From Clostridiales bacterium (lineage in GTDB: Bacteria; Bacillota; Clostridia; Oscillospirales; Oscillospiraceae), in the NCBI GenBank assembly GCA_004551945.1, contig SFPN01000008.1, positions 1 to 64,000 of the forward strand: a stretch of 64,000 nt of DNA, read 5' to 3'. Each line of letters starts with the position of its first letter. Within the stretch, counting starts at the first letter, position 1. Made by a program: the position numbers and the translations under genes. The notes under the pieces are model-generated. The model searched no databases. It worked only from the letters and a program-made list of their open reading frames with translations, and was not told the origin of the DNA. This document shows positions 33,301 through 41,870 of this stretch, piece after piece.

Positions 33301-35435
33301 TGGGTAAAGCCGTCCATCATGTAGCTGCGGGTGTACACATGGTCGTGACCCATGAGCACCACATCAATGTCAAGCTCTTTGAACACCGGGACTAGTGCAT
33401 CTCTGCGGCTGAGAATGGTGTCCTCCAGTGCGTGGCTGGCTACGGAGTAGATGGAGTGGTGGAAGGTGACGATCTTCCACTGGATATTCTCGTCCTTGGT
33501 GGCTTCAATGGCATCGAGCATAAACTGCTTGTGCTCGGCAGCGGAGGTGTTATTGCTGTTGAGCACCAGGAACAGGACATTGTTGTAGACAAAGTAGTAG
33601 TCGCTTCCGGCGGCGGTGGTGCCGGAGGTACTCTCATTGGGCATGTTGAAGTGCTGGCTGTAGGCGTTGGAGCCGGAGTCGTGGTTGCCGATAACGGTTG
33701 CCACGGGCAGGCCCAGCAGGGCGTCGTGGTCCAGATAGCCGTCGTACTCGCTCTCGCTGTCGGCGGTGTTCACCTGGTCGCCGGCGGAGAGCAGGAAGGA
33801 CACGTCGGAGAAAATGCTGTTGGTATCAATGATGTTCAGGGTGTTGTCCCAGCCCGCAATGTCCGTGTCCGTGCTGCCCGCGCCGATCTGGGGGTCACCC
33901 ACATAGGCGAAGGAGAACGCGCCGGTTCCGCCGGTGGTGAAGGAATACACATCGCTCTTATTACCGTTGTTGCTGAGCTGATAGTAATAGGTGGTGTTTG
34001 CTTTCAGCCCGGTGGCGGTGGCCTTGCAGCTGTACAGGCCGTCGTTGGCGACGGTGGCAGCAGCGGTGATGGTCTGCGCGCCGGTCAGGGAAGCGTTGTC
34101 CGCCACGGTCAGGGAAGCGTTTTCCAGGGGAGAGTACCAGGTGAAGTTCATCTGGCTCTCGTCCGCGCCCATGGACAGGCTGATGTTGGACTGATAGACC
34201 ACTTCCTCGTCGGAGAGGGACAGGTCGGTGAGATGGAACCAGACATCGGAACTGTCAACCCGGCCCTGATGGAGTTCGACGGCGATGGTGTTCTCACCCT
34301 CGTGCAGGATGCTCAAGTTGATCATTTCAAAGGAAACTGTCTTGGGTGTACCAGCATTGGAGCCGCCGTATTGGATGTTGGCGGTGATGCTGCTGTCATC
34401 AAAACCCGCGATTTTTACGCCATTGACGTATACAGTGGCAGCATCGTCATACTGGAGGGTACCGACCAGCTTGGTCATACCTGCCAGAGAGGTGATGTTG
34501 AAGGTTGTGCGGAAGAAGTAGGCTTCAATGTCGGTAGTGCCATCTTCTTTGTACTGGGTCAGCAGAGTCTTGGGCGTGCAGCCGCCGCCCAGATCAGAAA
34601 TCGCGCCGTACTTCGCACCGAAGGGACCTGCGGCGGTCTTCCAGCCGTCCGTGACGAGCGTTCCCGTCGTCCAGCTGGTGCGGTCGTAGCCCGTATCTTC
34701 CGGGTTACCCGCCGGGTCGCTGCCGTTGTCCAGATAGGTCCACTCGGTCTCGCCGTCCAGCAGGGTGTTGGCAGTGGGCAGAGCCTCGGTGGAGAAGGTC
34801 ATGTCAGACATGGCAAAGTAGATATCCGAGCTGCCCGCTGCACGGTTGTGCAGCTCCACGGCCACCACATTTTCGCCGGACTTCAGTGTTGCAAGGGCTT
34901 CGCCATCCGTGATGGTAAAGGCCTCAGTTACAGGACTGGCAGATGCAATGTTGGTGCAGAAACTGCTGTTGCTGTCGCAGCCATCATCGTTGAAGCCTTT
35001 CACCTTGACGCCATTGATATAGAGAATCACAGCGTCGTCATAGGCGATGGTGCCCGTGATTGCGGTCACGGCAGAGGGGTCAGCCACATTGACCGTGGTG
35101 CGGAAATAGTAGGTGGGGATGTTGTCGGCGTTGCCGGGGCAGCCGTTCAGCTGTACCGTCGCGCCGGAAAAAGCCCCGCCGTTCTTCGCGCCGAAGCTGC
35201 CGGAAGCAGTCTTCCACTGGCTGTCGTCAAAGCCAGCGGTGGTCCAGCTGGTGCGGTTATAATCTGTATCTTCCGGATCTCCGGCGGGATCGGTATTGTC
35301 GTCCAAATAGGACCATACCGTGCTGGCGTCGATCTTATCTGGAGCCTGGGTTGTGGGGGACTCCACGGCAAAGGCCGTGGGGACCAGGTTCAGCAGAAAG
35401 AGCATCACCAGCAATAGGCTTGTGATTCGTTTCAT
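30339..35435 (-). CDS. SLH-anchored metallophosphoesterase with choice-of-anchor I domain (1698 aa)
   Basis: A very large secreted protein. Order: signal peptide (1-23), two related jelly-roll-like domains (about 38-218 and 228-410, each with YDDA...VYVNGVK), a purple-acid-phosphatase-type N domain (411-502), a calcineurin-like phosphoesterase (507-800; GDPQ 513, GDQ 552, GNHD 583, FHH 658, GHDH 696), a repeat-like beta domain, a beta-propeller-like choice-of-anchor I domain (about 985-1460), a Gly/Ser/Asn linker and three SLH domains that bind the wall. It probably releases phosphate from extracellular organic phosphates. GGAG lies 13 bases before the ATG, exactly as in the next gene. Confidence 0.88.
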   Translation of the reverse strand: MKRITSLLLVMLFLLNLVPTAFAVESPTTQAPDKIDASTVWSYLDDNTDPAGDPEDTDYNRTSWTTAGFDDSQWKTASGSFGAKNGGAFSGATVQLNGCPGNADNIPTYYFRTTVNVADPSAVTAITGTIAYDDAVILYINGVKVKGFNDDGCDSNSSFCTNIASASPVTEAFTITDGEALATLKSGENVVAVELHNRAAGSSDIYFAMSDMTFSTEALPTANTLLDGETEWTYLDNGSDPAGNPEDTGYDRTSWTTGTLVTDGWKTAAGPFGAKYGAISDLGGGCTPKTLLTQYKEDGTTDIEAYFFRTTFNITSLAGMTKLVGTLQYDDAATVYVNGVKIAGFDDSSITANIQYGGSNAGTPKTVSFEMINLSILHEGENTIAVELHQGRVDSSDVWFHLTDLSLSDEEVVYQSNISLSMGADESQMNFTWYSPLENASLTVADNASLTGAQTITAAATVANDGLYSCKATATGLKANTTYYYQLSNNGNKSDVYSFTTGGTGAFSFAYVGDPQIGAGSTDTDIAGWDNTLNIIDTNSIFSDVSFLLSAGDQVNTADSESEYDGYLDHDALLGLPVATVIGNHDSGSNAYSQHFNMPNESTSGTTAAGSDYYFVYNNVLFLVLNSNNTSAAEHKQFMLDAIEATKDENIQWKIVTFHHSIYSVASHALEDTILSRRDALVPVFKELDIDVVLMGHDHVYTRSYMMDGFTQVTESDSYEYANGTDAAPTAVTDPDGILYVTANSASGSKYYDIQTDKSFPYAAVMNQEKTPNVSKVTVSDTEFTITTYRITITDNGTTLSVVDTFTIYRTAESEEPQTGYQVTFDADEHATVDVYYTQDYTDAADETDVTKAYARDSETGEIDITGDGQVNFKVTVDEGYELASIAADKNYKNLKDSADTKVDGIYRLTKITGDVTVTITTQPTGSGEPAEPEEPTYTPVVTGNTRVNGYYDETGSLKLELAGRYNSGAMNADGGSLEIVQYNPVNGFAYAVSGVKGTLIAVDLNGKLDGDTVVALSGTEYDVKSLVEGFAYGDMTSVAISPDGSKLAVAIQAENYAAQGVVALFACNTDGSLELLSTVSVGVQPDMVTFANNNTILSADEGEPRGGKDATDPKGSVSIVTIGENNALTANTVTFDSFDAKRDELTAAGVLVQKDTQPSTDFEPEYIAVSGKTAYVSLQEANAIAVLDLTSGKFTGVYPLGFQDYGTTKVDLQKNDTIELKNYDNVYGIKMPDGISVTTLGGKTYLLTANEGDSRADWDDLDNESEGKTSPAGNVTLGEKVVWFNTTMWDGLDENSAYVFGGRSFSIYEVTSNGLKLVYDSGSGFEEITAEQLPDYFNTSNDKNSVDNRSGKKGPEPESVITGTVNGKTYAFIALERIGGVMVYDITNPTNAKFVNYINSREFETAIQGDVSPEGLCFISAAASKTGSPLLLSACEVSGTLAVYELTGTVPSGSGSGNTGSGSGSTGSGSGNTGSGSGNTGSSSGSSGTGSSSGSNPSTEPDTEPSQPVTPPAAVLPFTDVKSGDWFQDAVAYVYDKGMMTGTSATTFAPNSTTTRGMIVTILYRLENEPAAGTSSFADVASGAYYAKAVAWAAENGVVTGTSATTFAPDAPITREQMAAILYRYATLKGYDVSQKADLSGYTDAGTISAYASDAMAWANAQGLITGVTNTTLAPKSSATRAQVATILMRFCETIGQ
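30946..31080. repeat. Low-complexity tract encoding a Gly/Ser/Asn/Thr linker
   Basis: Repeated GCCGGAGCCG/GCTGCC-type units encode GSGSGNTG-like repeats between the choice-of-anchor domain and the SLH domains. Such tracts vary in copy number between strains. Confidence 0.75.
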
Positions 35436-35573
35436 TCTTTTCTTGTGTCTCCTTTCGTGTGTCGATGGTTTTCTTGTACGCCGGAGCGTACGCACTCACA
35501 AAGTAAAGTATAGAAACCCATTGTAAAAACCGCGATACCAGAAATGTTAAATGTCGCGCACAGGAAAAGAAAA

Positions 35574-35603
35574 AGCCGGCACGGCCCAATGGCCGTGCCG
35601 GCT
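35574..35603 (-). terminator. Terminator of the smaller SLH metallophosphoesterase gene
   Basis: A perfect 13-bp stem (35574-35586 with 35591-35603), followed by TTTTTCTTTTCC on the minus strand. Its stem sequence is almost the same as the terminator at 38262-38295. Confidence 0.9.
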
Positions 35604-35648
35604 CAGCGTGCCGACAAAGATTGTGTGGGTTTCGCTGATGGGGTTTGC

Positions 35649-38117
35649 TTACCGGGCGATGGTTTCGCAGAAGCGCATGAGGATCGTGGCCACCTGGGCG
35701 CGGGTGGCGTTGTTCTTGGGGGCCAGGGTGGTGTCAGTGACGCCGGTGATGAGCCCCTGGGCGTTGGTCCAGGCCAGGGCATCAGAAGCGTAAGCGCTGA
35801 TGGTGCCGGCGTCGGTGTAGCCGGACAGGTCGGCCTTCTGGTTTGCGTCATAGCCCTTGAGACCGGCGTAACGATACAGGATGGCTGCCATCTGCTCCCG
35901 GGTGATGGGAGAATTGGGGGCAAAGGTGGTCTCCGTCGTTCCGGTCACCACGCCGTTTTCTGCGGCCCAGGCCACAGCCTTGGCATAATAGGCGCTGGAA
36001 GCCACGTCGGTGAAGGAAGCAGTACCGGCGGCGGGCTCATTTTCCAGGCGGTAGAGGATGGTGACGATCATAGCCCGGGTGGTGGTGCTGTTGGGAGCGA
36101 AGGTGGTGGCAGAGGTGCCGGTCATCATGCCCTTGGCATAGACATAGTCCACTGCGTCCTCGAACCAGCTGCCGGACTTCACATCGGTAAAGGGCAGACC
36201 GTTAGCAGAGCTGCCGCTGGTGCGGTTGATGGTGAAGGTGTCCACCACGCTCATGTCAGAGGCGCGATAGGTGGTGATGGTGAAGTGGCTGTCGTCCATC
36301 TCCACATAGGAGACGTTGGGCACCTTCTCTTGGTTCTGCACGGCCGCATAAGCGTACTGGCCGGAGATCTCATAGTATTTGGAGCCAGAGGCGGAGTTGG
36401 CAGTGACGTACAGGATGCCGGTGGGGTCGGTGATGGAGGAATAGCTCGCATCATCATAAATGGAGGCGTCGGTCATGGGGGTCAGGCCGTCCATCATGTA
36501 GCTGCGGGTGTAGACGTGGTCGTGGCCCATGAGCACAATGTCAATGTCCAGCTCCTTGAACACGGGAGCCAGCTCGTCCCGGCGCTGGAGAATGTCGCTG
36601 TCCTCAGCGTGGCTGGCAACAGAGAAAATGGAGTGGTGGAACACCACGATCTTCCAGGAGACGTTGGGGTTAGCGGCAATGGCCTCTTCCATGAATGCCT
36701 TGTGTTCAGCGGTAGACAGGTCGTTGCTGTTCAGGTCCATGAAGAGCACGTTGTTGTACACAAACCAGTTGTCGCCGCCGGCGTTGGTGGTGCCGTATGT
36801 ATCGGACTCATTGGCCACGTTGAAGTGCTGGTCGTAGGAGTTGGAGCTGGAGTCGTGGTTGCCGATGGTGGTTGCCTGGGGCAGGGAGCCGAGAACGCTG
36901 CGGTTCAGGTAGGACTGATACTGTTCTTCGCTGGCAGCGGCGTCCACTTGGTCACCGGCGGAGAGCAGGAAGGTGGCGTCGGGGAACATGGCTGCCGCCT
37001 TGTTCAGGGTGGTGTCCCAGCCGGTGGTATCCGAGGCCAGGTTGCCGGAGCTGCCCAGCTGGGGGTCGCCCACAAAGAGGAACTTGGTGGTCTCACCGCC
37101 GCCGGTGGTGAAGGTGGCGATGTCGGAGGTCACAACCTCGTCTCCCTTGGTGTTGGTCAGCTGATAGGCATAGGTGGTGTCGGGCTGCAGACCGGTGAGG
37201 GTCAGCTGGTTGCTGTAGTAGCCGCCCCGGTTAGAAACGGTGGCCACGGCGGCTGCGGTGGACGCGTTTTCCGGCAGCTGGCCGTCTGCCAGGTCGGAAG
37301 CGGGGGCATAGGCGATGGTACCGGCCTCTTCGGTGGAGGCGTACCAGGTGAAGTTCATCTCGGTTTCCGTCCCGCCTACGGACAGGGCGGCGGTGTCCTG
37401 CTCCAGGGGCAGGCTGCTGTAGTCCGGCTCTTCCGTGGACAGGGCAAGGGACTGGAAGTCAAAGTAGATGTCGGAGCTGTCGGCTCTGCCCTGGTGGATT
37501 TCCACAGCCAGGACGTTGGTGCCCTCCTGCAGGGCGGAGACGTCGGTCAGAGTGAACTCGCCCAGCTTGGGGGCGGAGGCGTTGGAGCCGCCGTATTCCA
37601 TGTTCTGGGTAAAGCCGCCTTCCGGCTCGTCGAAGGAGGCCACCTTGCCGCTGTTCAAGTACACCACAGCGCTGTCATCGTAGTAGAGAGAGCCGAGGAT
37701 CTGCTTGGCTTCCGCCAGCTGATCGGCGGTTACGGTAAAGGTGGTTACAAAGAAGTAGGCTTCGATGTCGTCGCCATCCTCTTTGTACTGGTTCAGCAGA
37801 GTCTTGGGGGTGCAGCCGTCGCCCAGGTCAGCGATGGCGCCGTTTTTCGCACCAAAGGGACCAGCAGCCGTCTTCCAGCTAGCATCTCCCAAGAGCGAAC
37901 CATAGGCCCAGAGAATGCGAATAGGGTACTTCTGATACATTTCAGAGTTGATAACGGGGTCGGTCTCCTGATCCCAGTAAGACCACTGGGTGTCGCTGTT
38001 GACGACCTCAGCCGGTGTTTCTTCTTCTGCGGGGGCAGGGGCGGCGACGGCAAAGGCCGTGGGGACCAGGCTCAGCAGAAAGAGCATCACCAGCAGCAAG
38101 CTTGTGATTCGTTTCAT
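35649..38117 (-). CDS. SLH-anchored metallophosphoesterase (822 aa)
   Basis: A shorter paralogue of the neighbouring 1698-residue protein: signal peptide identical for the first 15 residues, one jelly-roll-like domain (about 40-225), purple-acid-phosphatase-type N domain (about 240-338), phosphoesterase domain (343-640; GDPQ 350, GDQ 388, GNHD 419, FHHS and GHDH later) and three SLH domains (about 645-822). All metal-ligand motifs are intact. It lacks the second jelly-roll, the choice-of-anchor I domain and the Gly/Ser linker. The SLH region and the upstream 110 bp are nearly the same in both genes at DNA level, showing duplication and probable gene conversion. Confidence 0.88.
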   Translation of the reverse strand: MKRITSLLLVMLFLLSLVPTAFAVAAPAPAEEETPAEVVNSDTQWSYWDQETDPVINSEMYQKYPIRILWAYGSLLGDASWKTAAGPFGAKNGAIADLGDGCTPKTLLNQYKEDGDDIEAYFFVTTFTVTADQLAEAKQILGSLYYDDSAVVYLNSGKVASFDEPEGGFTQNMEYGGSNASAPKLGEFTLTDVSALQEGTNVLAVEIHQGRADSSDIYFDFQSLALSTEEPDYSSLPLEQDTAALSVGGTETEMNFTWYASTEEAGTIAYAPASDLADGQLPENASTAAAVATVSNRGGYYSNQLTLTGLQPDTTYAYQLTNTKGDEVVTSDIATFTTGGGETTKFLFVGDPQLGSSGNLASDTTGWDTTLNKAAAMFPDATFLLSAGDQVDAAASEEQYQSYLNRSVLGSLPQATTIGNHDSSSNSYDQHFNVANESDTYGTTNAGGDNWFVYNNVLFMDLNSNDLSTAEHKAFMEEAIAANPNVSWKIVVFHHSIFSVASHAEDSDILQRRDELAPVFKELDIDIVLMGHDHVYTRSYMMDGLTPMTDASIYDDASYSSITDPTGILYVTANSASGSKYYEISGQYAYAAVQNQEKVPNVSYVEMDDSHFTITTYRASDMSVVDTFTINRTSGSSANGLPFTDVKSGSWFEDAVDYVYAKGMMTGTSATTFAPNSTTTRAMIVTILYRLENEPAAGTASFTDVASSAYYAKAVAWAAENGVVTGTTETTFAPNSPITREQMAAILYRYAGLKGYDANQKADLSGYTDAGTISAYASDALAWTNAQGLITGVTDTTLAPKNNATRAQVATILMRFCETIAR

Positions 38118-38261
38118 TCTTTTCTTGTGTCTCCTTTCGCGTGTCGATGGTTTTCTTGTACGCCGGAATGCACGTACTCACAAAGTAAAGTATAGAAACC
38201 CATTGTAAAAACTGCGATACTGGAAGTGTTAAATGTACAAAAAAGAAAACAAAAAAGAAAA

Positions 38262-38295
38262 AGCCGGCACGGCCAAGCAAATGGTCGTGCCGGCT
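38262..38295 (-). terminator. Terminator of the antiporter gene
   Basis: A 13-bp stem (38262-38274 with 38283-38295, one G-T pair) followed by TTTTTCTTTTTTG on the minus strand. Confidence 0.85.
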
Positions 38296-38311
38296 GCTGC
38301 CAGACAACGGG

Positions 38312-39532
38312 TTATGTTTCTGCCGGGACCTGCTCGTCCTTGCCGTGAAAGACCAGCTTCAGCAGGATGGGGGTGATGATGGTGGTGACCACCACCACTA
38401 CAATGACCGGGCCGAAGAGTTCTTTGCTGATGAGCCCCAGGTCCGCGCCCTTGGTGGCGACAATCAGGGCCACCTCGCCCCGGGAGATCATGCCCACGCC
38501 GATCTGTAAGGACTCCTGGTTGGTGTACCGGCACAGCTTGGCCCCCAGGCCGCAGCCCAGGATCTTGGAGAGAATGGCCACGATGGTCAGCGCCACGGCG
38601 AAGAGGAGAATGTGGGTGTTCATGCCGGTCAGCTCCACCTGCAGGCCGATGCTGGCGAAGAACACGGGGGACAGGTACAGGAAGGAGATGGTCTCAAAGT
38701 TGGTGGCCAGATACTGGCTGCGCTTTTCCGAGCTGGTGTTGGAGAGCACCAGGCCGGCAACGAAAGCGCCGGTGATGTCTGCCACCCCGAAGATCACCTC
38801 GGCCACGAAGGAGAACAGCAGACAGAAGGCAAAGGCCACGATTACGTGCTGGGTCCGGTTCTCGTCGGTTTTGCAGGTCCACCACCGGTAGAACCGGGAG
38901 AAGCCCACGCCGGCTGCCAGGGCGAAGACGAAGAAGAGGACGATTTTGATCAGCACCCACGCCACGTTCACCGATTCGTCGGAGAAGCTGGTGACGATGG
39001 TCAGGGCGATGATGCCCAGCACGTCGTCAATGATGGCGGCGCCCAGAATGGCGCTGCCCGCCGGGCTGCGGAGCTTGCCCAGCTCCCGCAGGGTTTCAAC
39101 GGTGATGCTCACGGAGGTAGCGGTGAGGATGATGCCAAGGAAGATGTTCTGGAGGAACAGGCTGCCCTCAGGCCCGGCGGAGTTGTTCACCAGCAGCTCC
39201 GGGTTGTTGAAGTAGCAGCCCACGGCAAAGCCTCCCGCCAGAGGCAGGAGCACGCCGATGAGTGCAATGACAAAGGCGGCTTTGCCGCTTTTTTTCAACT
39301 CGTGAATGTCCGTCTCCATGCCGGAGGTGAACATCAGGACGATGACGCCCAGGCTGGCAGTGGTTTTTAAAAAGTCGGTCTCCTGGATGATGCCCAGCAC
39401 GGCGGGACCCAGAAGCAGGCCGGCGATCAGGGCACCCACCACATGGGGGAGCCGGAACCGCTGGGAAAACAGGCCCAGGACTTTGGTGCTCAGAAGGATG
39501 AGAGCCAGGTCGAAAAGATACTTGTACTGCAT
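38312..39532 (-). CDS. CPA2-family cation:proton antiporter
   Basis: A 406-residue membrane protein with about 12-13 hydrophobic segments and the monovalent cation:proton antiporter-2 pattern. The paired acidic motif AAIIDDVLG (about 160-168) is the ion-binding site of electrogenic CPA2 carriers, and LPHVVGALIAGLLLGP opens the fold. There is no C-terminal RCK/TrkA domain, so it is NapA/GerN-like rather than KefB. GAGGTG stands before the ATG. It may exchange Na+ or K+ for H+; in spore formers a germination role is known for GerN, but nothing here shows that. Confidence 0.9.
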   Translation of the reverse strand: MQYKYLFDLALILLSTKVLGLFSQRFRLPHVVGALIAGLLLGPAVLGIIQETDFLKTTASLGVIVLMFTSGMETDIHELKKSGKAAFVIALIGVLLPLAGGFAVGCYFNNPELLVNNSAGPEGSLFLQNIFLGIILTATSVSITVETLRELGKLRSPAGSAILGAAIIDDVLGIIALTIVTSFSDESVNVAWVLIKIVLFFVFALAAGVGFSRFYRWWTCKTDENRTQHVIVAFAFCLLFSFVAEVIFGVADITGAFVAGLVLSNTSSEKRSQYLATNFETISFLYLSPVFFASIGLQVELTGMNTHILLFAVALTIVAILSKILGCGLGAKLCRYTNQESLQIGVGMISRGEVALIVATKGADLGLISKELFGPVIVVVVVTTIITPILLKLVFHGKDEQVPAET

Positions 39533-39592
39533 AGATAGACACCTCGTTTCTGCCCGGGATTTTCGGAACAGGGAAATCCAAGGAACGCAGTT

Positions 39593-39621
39593 ATTATAGA
39601 GCGGCTTTTTCCAAATAGCAA
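39593..39621 (-). promoter_or_regulatory. Promoter of the antiporter gene
   Basis: TTGCTA (39621-39616), 17 bp, TATAAT (39598-39593), about 60 bases before the ATG. Confidence 0.75.
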
Positions 39622-39658
39622 CCGTTTCTTTTCATTTTTGACAAAAAAAGAAAGTGTG

Positions 39659-39693
39659 AGCACGCAAGGAAAGTGGAGGTTTCCTTGCGTGCT
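39659..39693 (-). terminator. Terminator of the YczE-like gene
   Basis: A perfect 14-bp stem (39659-39672 with 39680-39693), with CACTTTCTTTTTTT after it on the minus strand. Confidence 0.75.
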
Positions 39694-39780
39694 TCTTTGG
39701 AATCTTGTGAACTTTTTAAAAGATACTTTGGGAAGAAATGAAGTTTTGCGCAAAAGATCCTGCAAAATAAGCAGATCTTA

Positions 39781-40497
39781 CTAAAATTCAGTAGACGAAG
39801 AGGGGGTGTTGGGGGTGAAAAATTTTTCCAGGTTTGGAAACGCGGGGCGAAACTGAAACCGGGCCTCCAGGCGGCGGTTGAACCACCCCACGCAGGTGCC
39901 CGTTACCAGGGCGCAGACCAGGGTGCCCCACCCCAGCCCGCGCAGCTGGGACAGGCCGAAGAAGGCCGCCGTCATGATCAGAGACACCACAAGGCTGGAG
40001 CAGTCGTAGACAGTTTTGACCCGGTGGCTGGGCAGATGGTACCGGGCGGAAACCTCCTTGACCACCAGCTCGTAGACCTCCGGGGACAGATAGGTGTGCA
40101 GAACGAAGGAGACCCCCAGGGCGCAGGACAGAACCCCCACGGCAAACACCAGAATCCGGGGCAGCATGGTCAGCGCCGGGACAAGGGCCCAGAGGGCCAG
40201 AAAGCCGTCTAGAATCCGGCCATAGAGCAGGGCGGTGCAGAAGGAGAAGAGGTAGTAGGGCCGGAACCGGCGCAGGGCCAGGGAGAGGACCAGGAGCAGA
40301 ACCGCCTGGACGATGTACTCCGCCACCCCGAAGGTGATCCCGGGCCAGGTGGGGGAGAGCTTCAGGTGGATCAGGTAGGCCGGGGCCACCACCATGGACA
40401 GGCCGAAGCTGGCGGCGCTGGCGCAGCTGGTGCCCAGAGCCAGCAGGACAATCCCCGCCAGGTAGGCCAGCTCCGAATAAAAGGTGCGAGGCTTCAA
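39781..40497 (-). CDS. YczE/DUF6198-like integral membrane protein
   Basis: A 238-residue protein with five to six membrane segments and the YczE/YitT-like opening (LAYLAGIVLLALGTSCASAA...SFGLSMVVAPAYL). The C-terminal 40 residues are soluble and Pro/Ser-rich. The start codon is TTG about 7 bases after GGAGGG. Family members have no agreed function; YczE in Bacillus affects lipopeptide production indirectly. It is preceded by the spoIVB terminator and followed by its own, so it stands alone. Confidence 0.75.
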   Translation of the reverse strand: MKPRTFYSELAYLAGIVLLALGTSCASAASFGLSMVVAPAYLIHLKLSPTWPGITFGVAEYIVQAVLLLVLSLALRRFRPYYLFSFCTALLYGRILDGFLALWALVPALTMLPRILVFAVGVLSCALGVSFVLHTYLSPEVYELVVKEVSARYHLPSHRVKTVYDCSSLVVSLIMTAAFFGLSQLRGLGWGTLVCALVTGTCVGWFNRRLEARFQFRPAFPNLEKFFTPNTPSSSTEF

Positions 40498-40570
40498 AAC
40501 AGAACCCTCCTTTCCAGAGGGAAAAAGATCAAGGAATACCGCATCAGTATACCATGAATCCCCCCAAAAA

Positions 40571-40599
40571 GAAACAGCCTGCTTGGCGCAGGCTGTTTC
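40571..40599 (-). terminator. Terminator of spoIVB
   Basis: A perfect 12-bp stem (40571-40582 with 40588-40599) followed by TTTTTGGGG on the minus strand. Confidence 0.9.
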
Positions 40600-40602
40600 A
40601 TG

Positions 40603-41667
40603 TTAGTTGCTTTCCGCGGCTTCCAGCATGCGCTGGGCGAAGATGCCGTAGCCCCGGTCCGCGTGGTCAATGAGCACATGGGTCACAGCTCCCACCAGCC
40701 TGCCGTCCTGGAGGATGGGAGAGCCGCTCATACCCTGGACAATGCCGCCGGTCTGCTCCAGCAGCCGGGGGTCCGTGACCTTCAGCACCAGGTCCCGGGT
40801 GTCCGAGGCGTCGCGGCAGACCTTCTGGATCTCCACGGAATATTCCTCCACGGTGCTGCCCACAATATTAGCCAGAATGGTGGCGCTGCCCTCGTGGACC
40901 TGCTGGGGCGTGGCCACGGGAATGGCCTGGCCGGTGAGAGACTGGGGATCATTGAAATGGCCAAAGACCCCGCATTCTGTGTTGGCAAAGAGAGTTCCCA
41001 GGTCCTCGCCGGAGGCAAAAGCCCCCCGAAGCTCCCCGGGGCGGCCGTCCATGCCCTTCACGATGTTTGAAACAGAAGCCGGGGTGATGGCCCCGGACTG
41101 AAGCTTCATAAGCTCCGCCGTGTCCACGTCGTTGATGCCGTGGCCCAGGGTGCCGAAGAGGCCGGTGGCGGGCTCCACAAAGGTCAGGGTCCCGATGCCG
41201 GCCATGGAGTCCCGAATCCAGGCTCCCAGCTTATAGGCGCCGTCGGCGCTGCACTGGGCGGCTCTGGTGGTTACCTCCAGGCAAGCCTGGTCCCGGAGGA
41301 CGGACAGCTCCAGCTCCTGCCCGTTGGAGTCCTGAAGGATGGTCTGAACCTCCTCAATGGAGCTGACCTTTTCGTCGTTGATGTGGGTGATAACGTCACC
41401 CTCCTGCAGTCCGCAGGCCTTGGCCGGAGAGGCCAGCCCCTGGTCGGTGGAGATGTCTGACAGCCCCACCACCAGCACGCCCTGGGCGAAGAGCTTGATC
41501 CCCACCGCCTGTCCCAGCGGGATCACGCAGCGGGTGTCTTCGGTCCCGGCGGCCCAGGCCTTGGGGGTCAGGGCTCCGGCGGCGACCACGGCGGCCAGCA
41601 GCAGGAGAACGGCGCGAAAGAGCCAGGCCAAGGGGGCGGACCCATGGCGCTCTTTGGTGTCCTGCAA
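40603..41667 (-). CDS. spoIVB: SpoIVB peptidase (serine protease S55)
   Basis: About 354 residues. After an N-terminal membrane segment comes a PDZ domain (GLQEGDVITHINDEKVSSIEE), then the S55 peptidase domain with GTLGHGIND (His) and GMSGSPILQDGRLVGAV, whose Ser is catalytic. In known sporulators it is secreted from the forespore and cleaves SpoIVFA, releasing the block on pro-sigma-K processing. I place the start at a TTG preceded by GGGGGTGA; an in-frame ATG at 41700 adds 11 residues but lacks a ribosome site. No convincing sigma-F or sigma-G promoter was found upstream. Confidence 0.93.
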   Translation of the reverse strand: MQDTKERHGSAPLAWLFRAVLLLLAAVVAAGALTPKAWAAGTEDTRCVIPLGQAVGIKLFAQGVLVVGLSDISTDQGLASPAKACGLQEGDVITHINDEKVSSIEEVQTILQDSNGQELELSVLRDQACLEVTTRAAQCSADGAYKLGAWIRDSMAGIGTLTFVEPATGLFGTLGHGINDVDTAELMKLQSGAITPASVSNIVKGMDGRPGELRGAFASGEDLGTLFANTECGVFGHFNDPQSLTGQAIPVATPQQVHEGSATILANIVGSTVEEYSVEIQKVCRDASDTRDLVLKVTDPRLLEQTGGIVQGMSGSPILQDGRLVGAVTHVLIDHADRGYGIFAQRMLEAAESN

Positions 41668-41804
41668 AAGATCACCCCCGTTCGGTGAAAAATGGATCAT
41701 ACTATATCACATACCGCGCGCCAAATGGCGCACGATTAGTTATGGCCGGTTTGATGAAAAAAAGACGAGGCAATGATACACAGCGTTTCCTTGGAAGAGT
41801 CTGC

Positions 41805-41833
41805 TTGCTTTTTGCGCTTTGGTTTGCTATGAT
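41805..41833 (+). promoter_or_regulatory. Promoter of the TSCPD gene
   Basis: TTGCTT (41805-41810), 17 bp, TATGAT (41828-41833), about 38 bases before the start codon. Confidence 0.65.
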
Positions 41834-41870
41834 ACCTCTCGATACCACAGATAGAAAGGAAGGGTTCTTT

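Noticed and set aside
33432..35417. Long plus-strand open frames opposite the SLH proteins (also 30318-32210 and 35544-38195)
   Set aside because: They mirror the coding strand of clearly recognisable proteins with signal peptide, catalytic motifs and SLH domains.
36130..41700. A sigma-F or sigma-G promoter for spoIVB
   Set aside because: GTATG at the right place is followed by a -10 region with several mismatches; not convincing enough to annotate.
41701..41870. A longer N-terminus for the TSCPD protein
   Set aside because: The extra 62 codons run through the promoter at 41805-41833 and have no ribosome site; the TTG at 41871 does.
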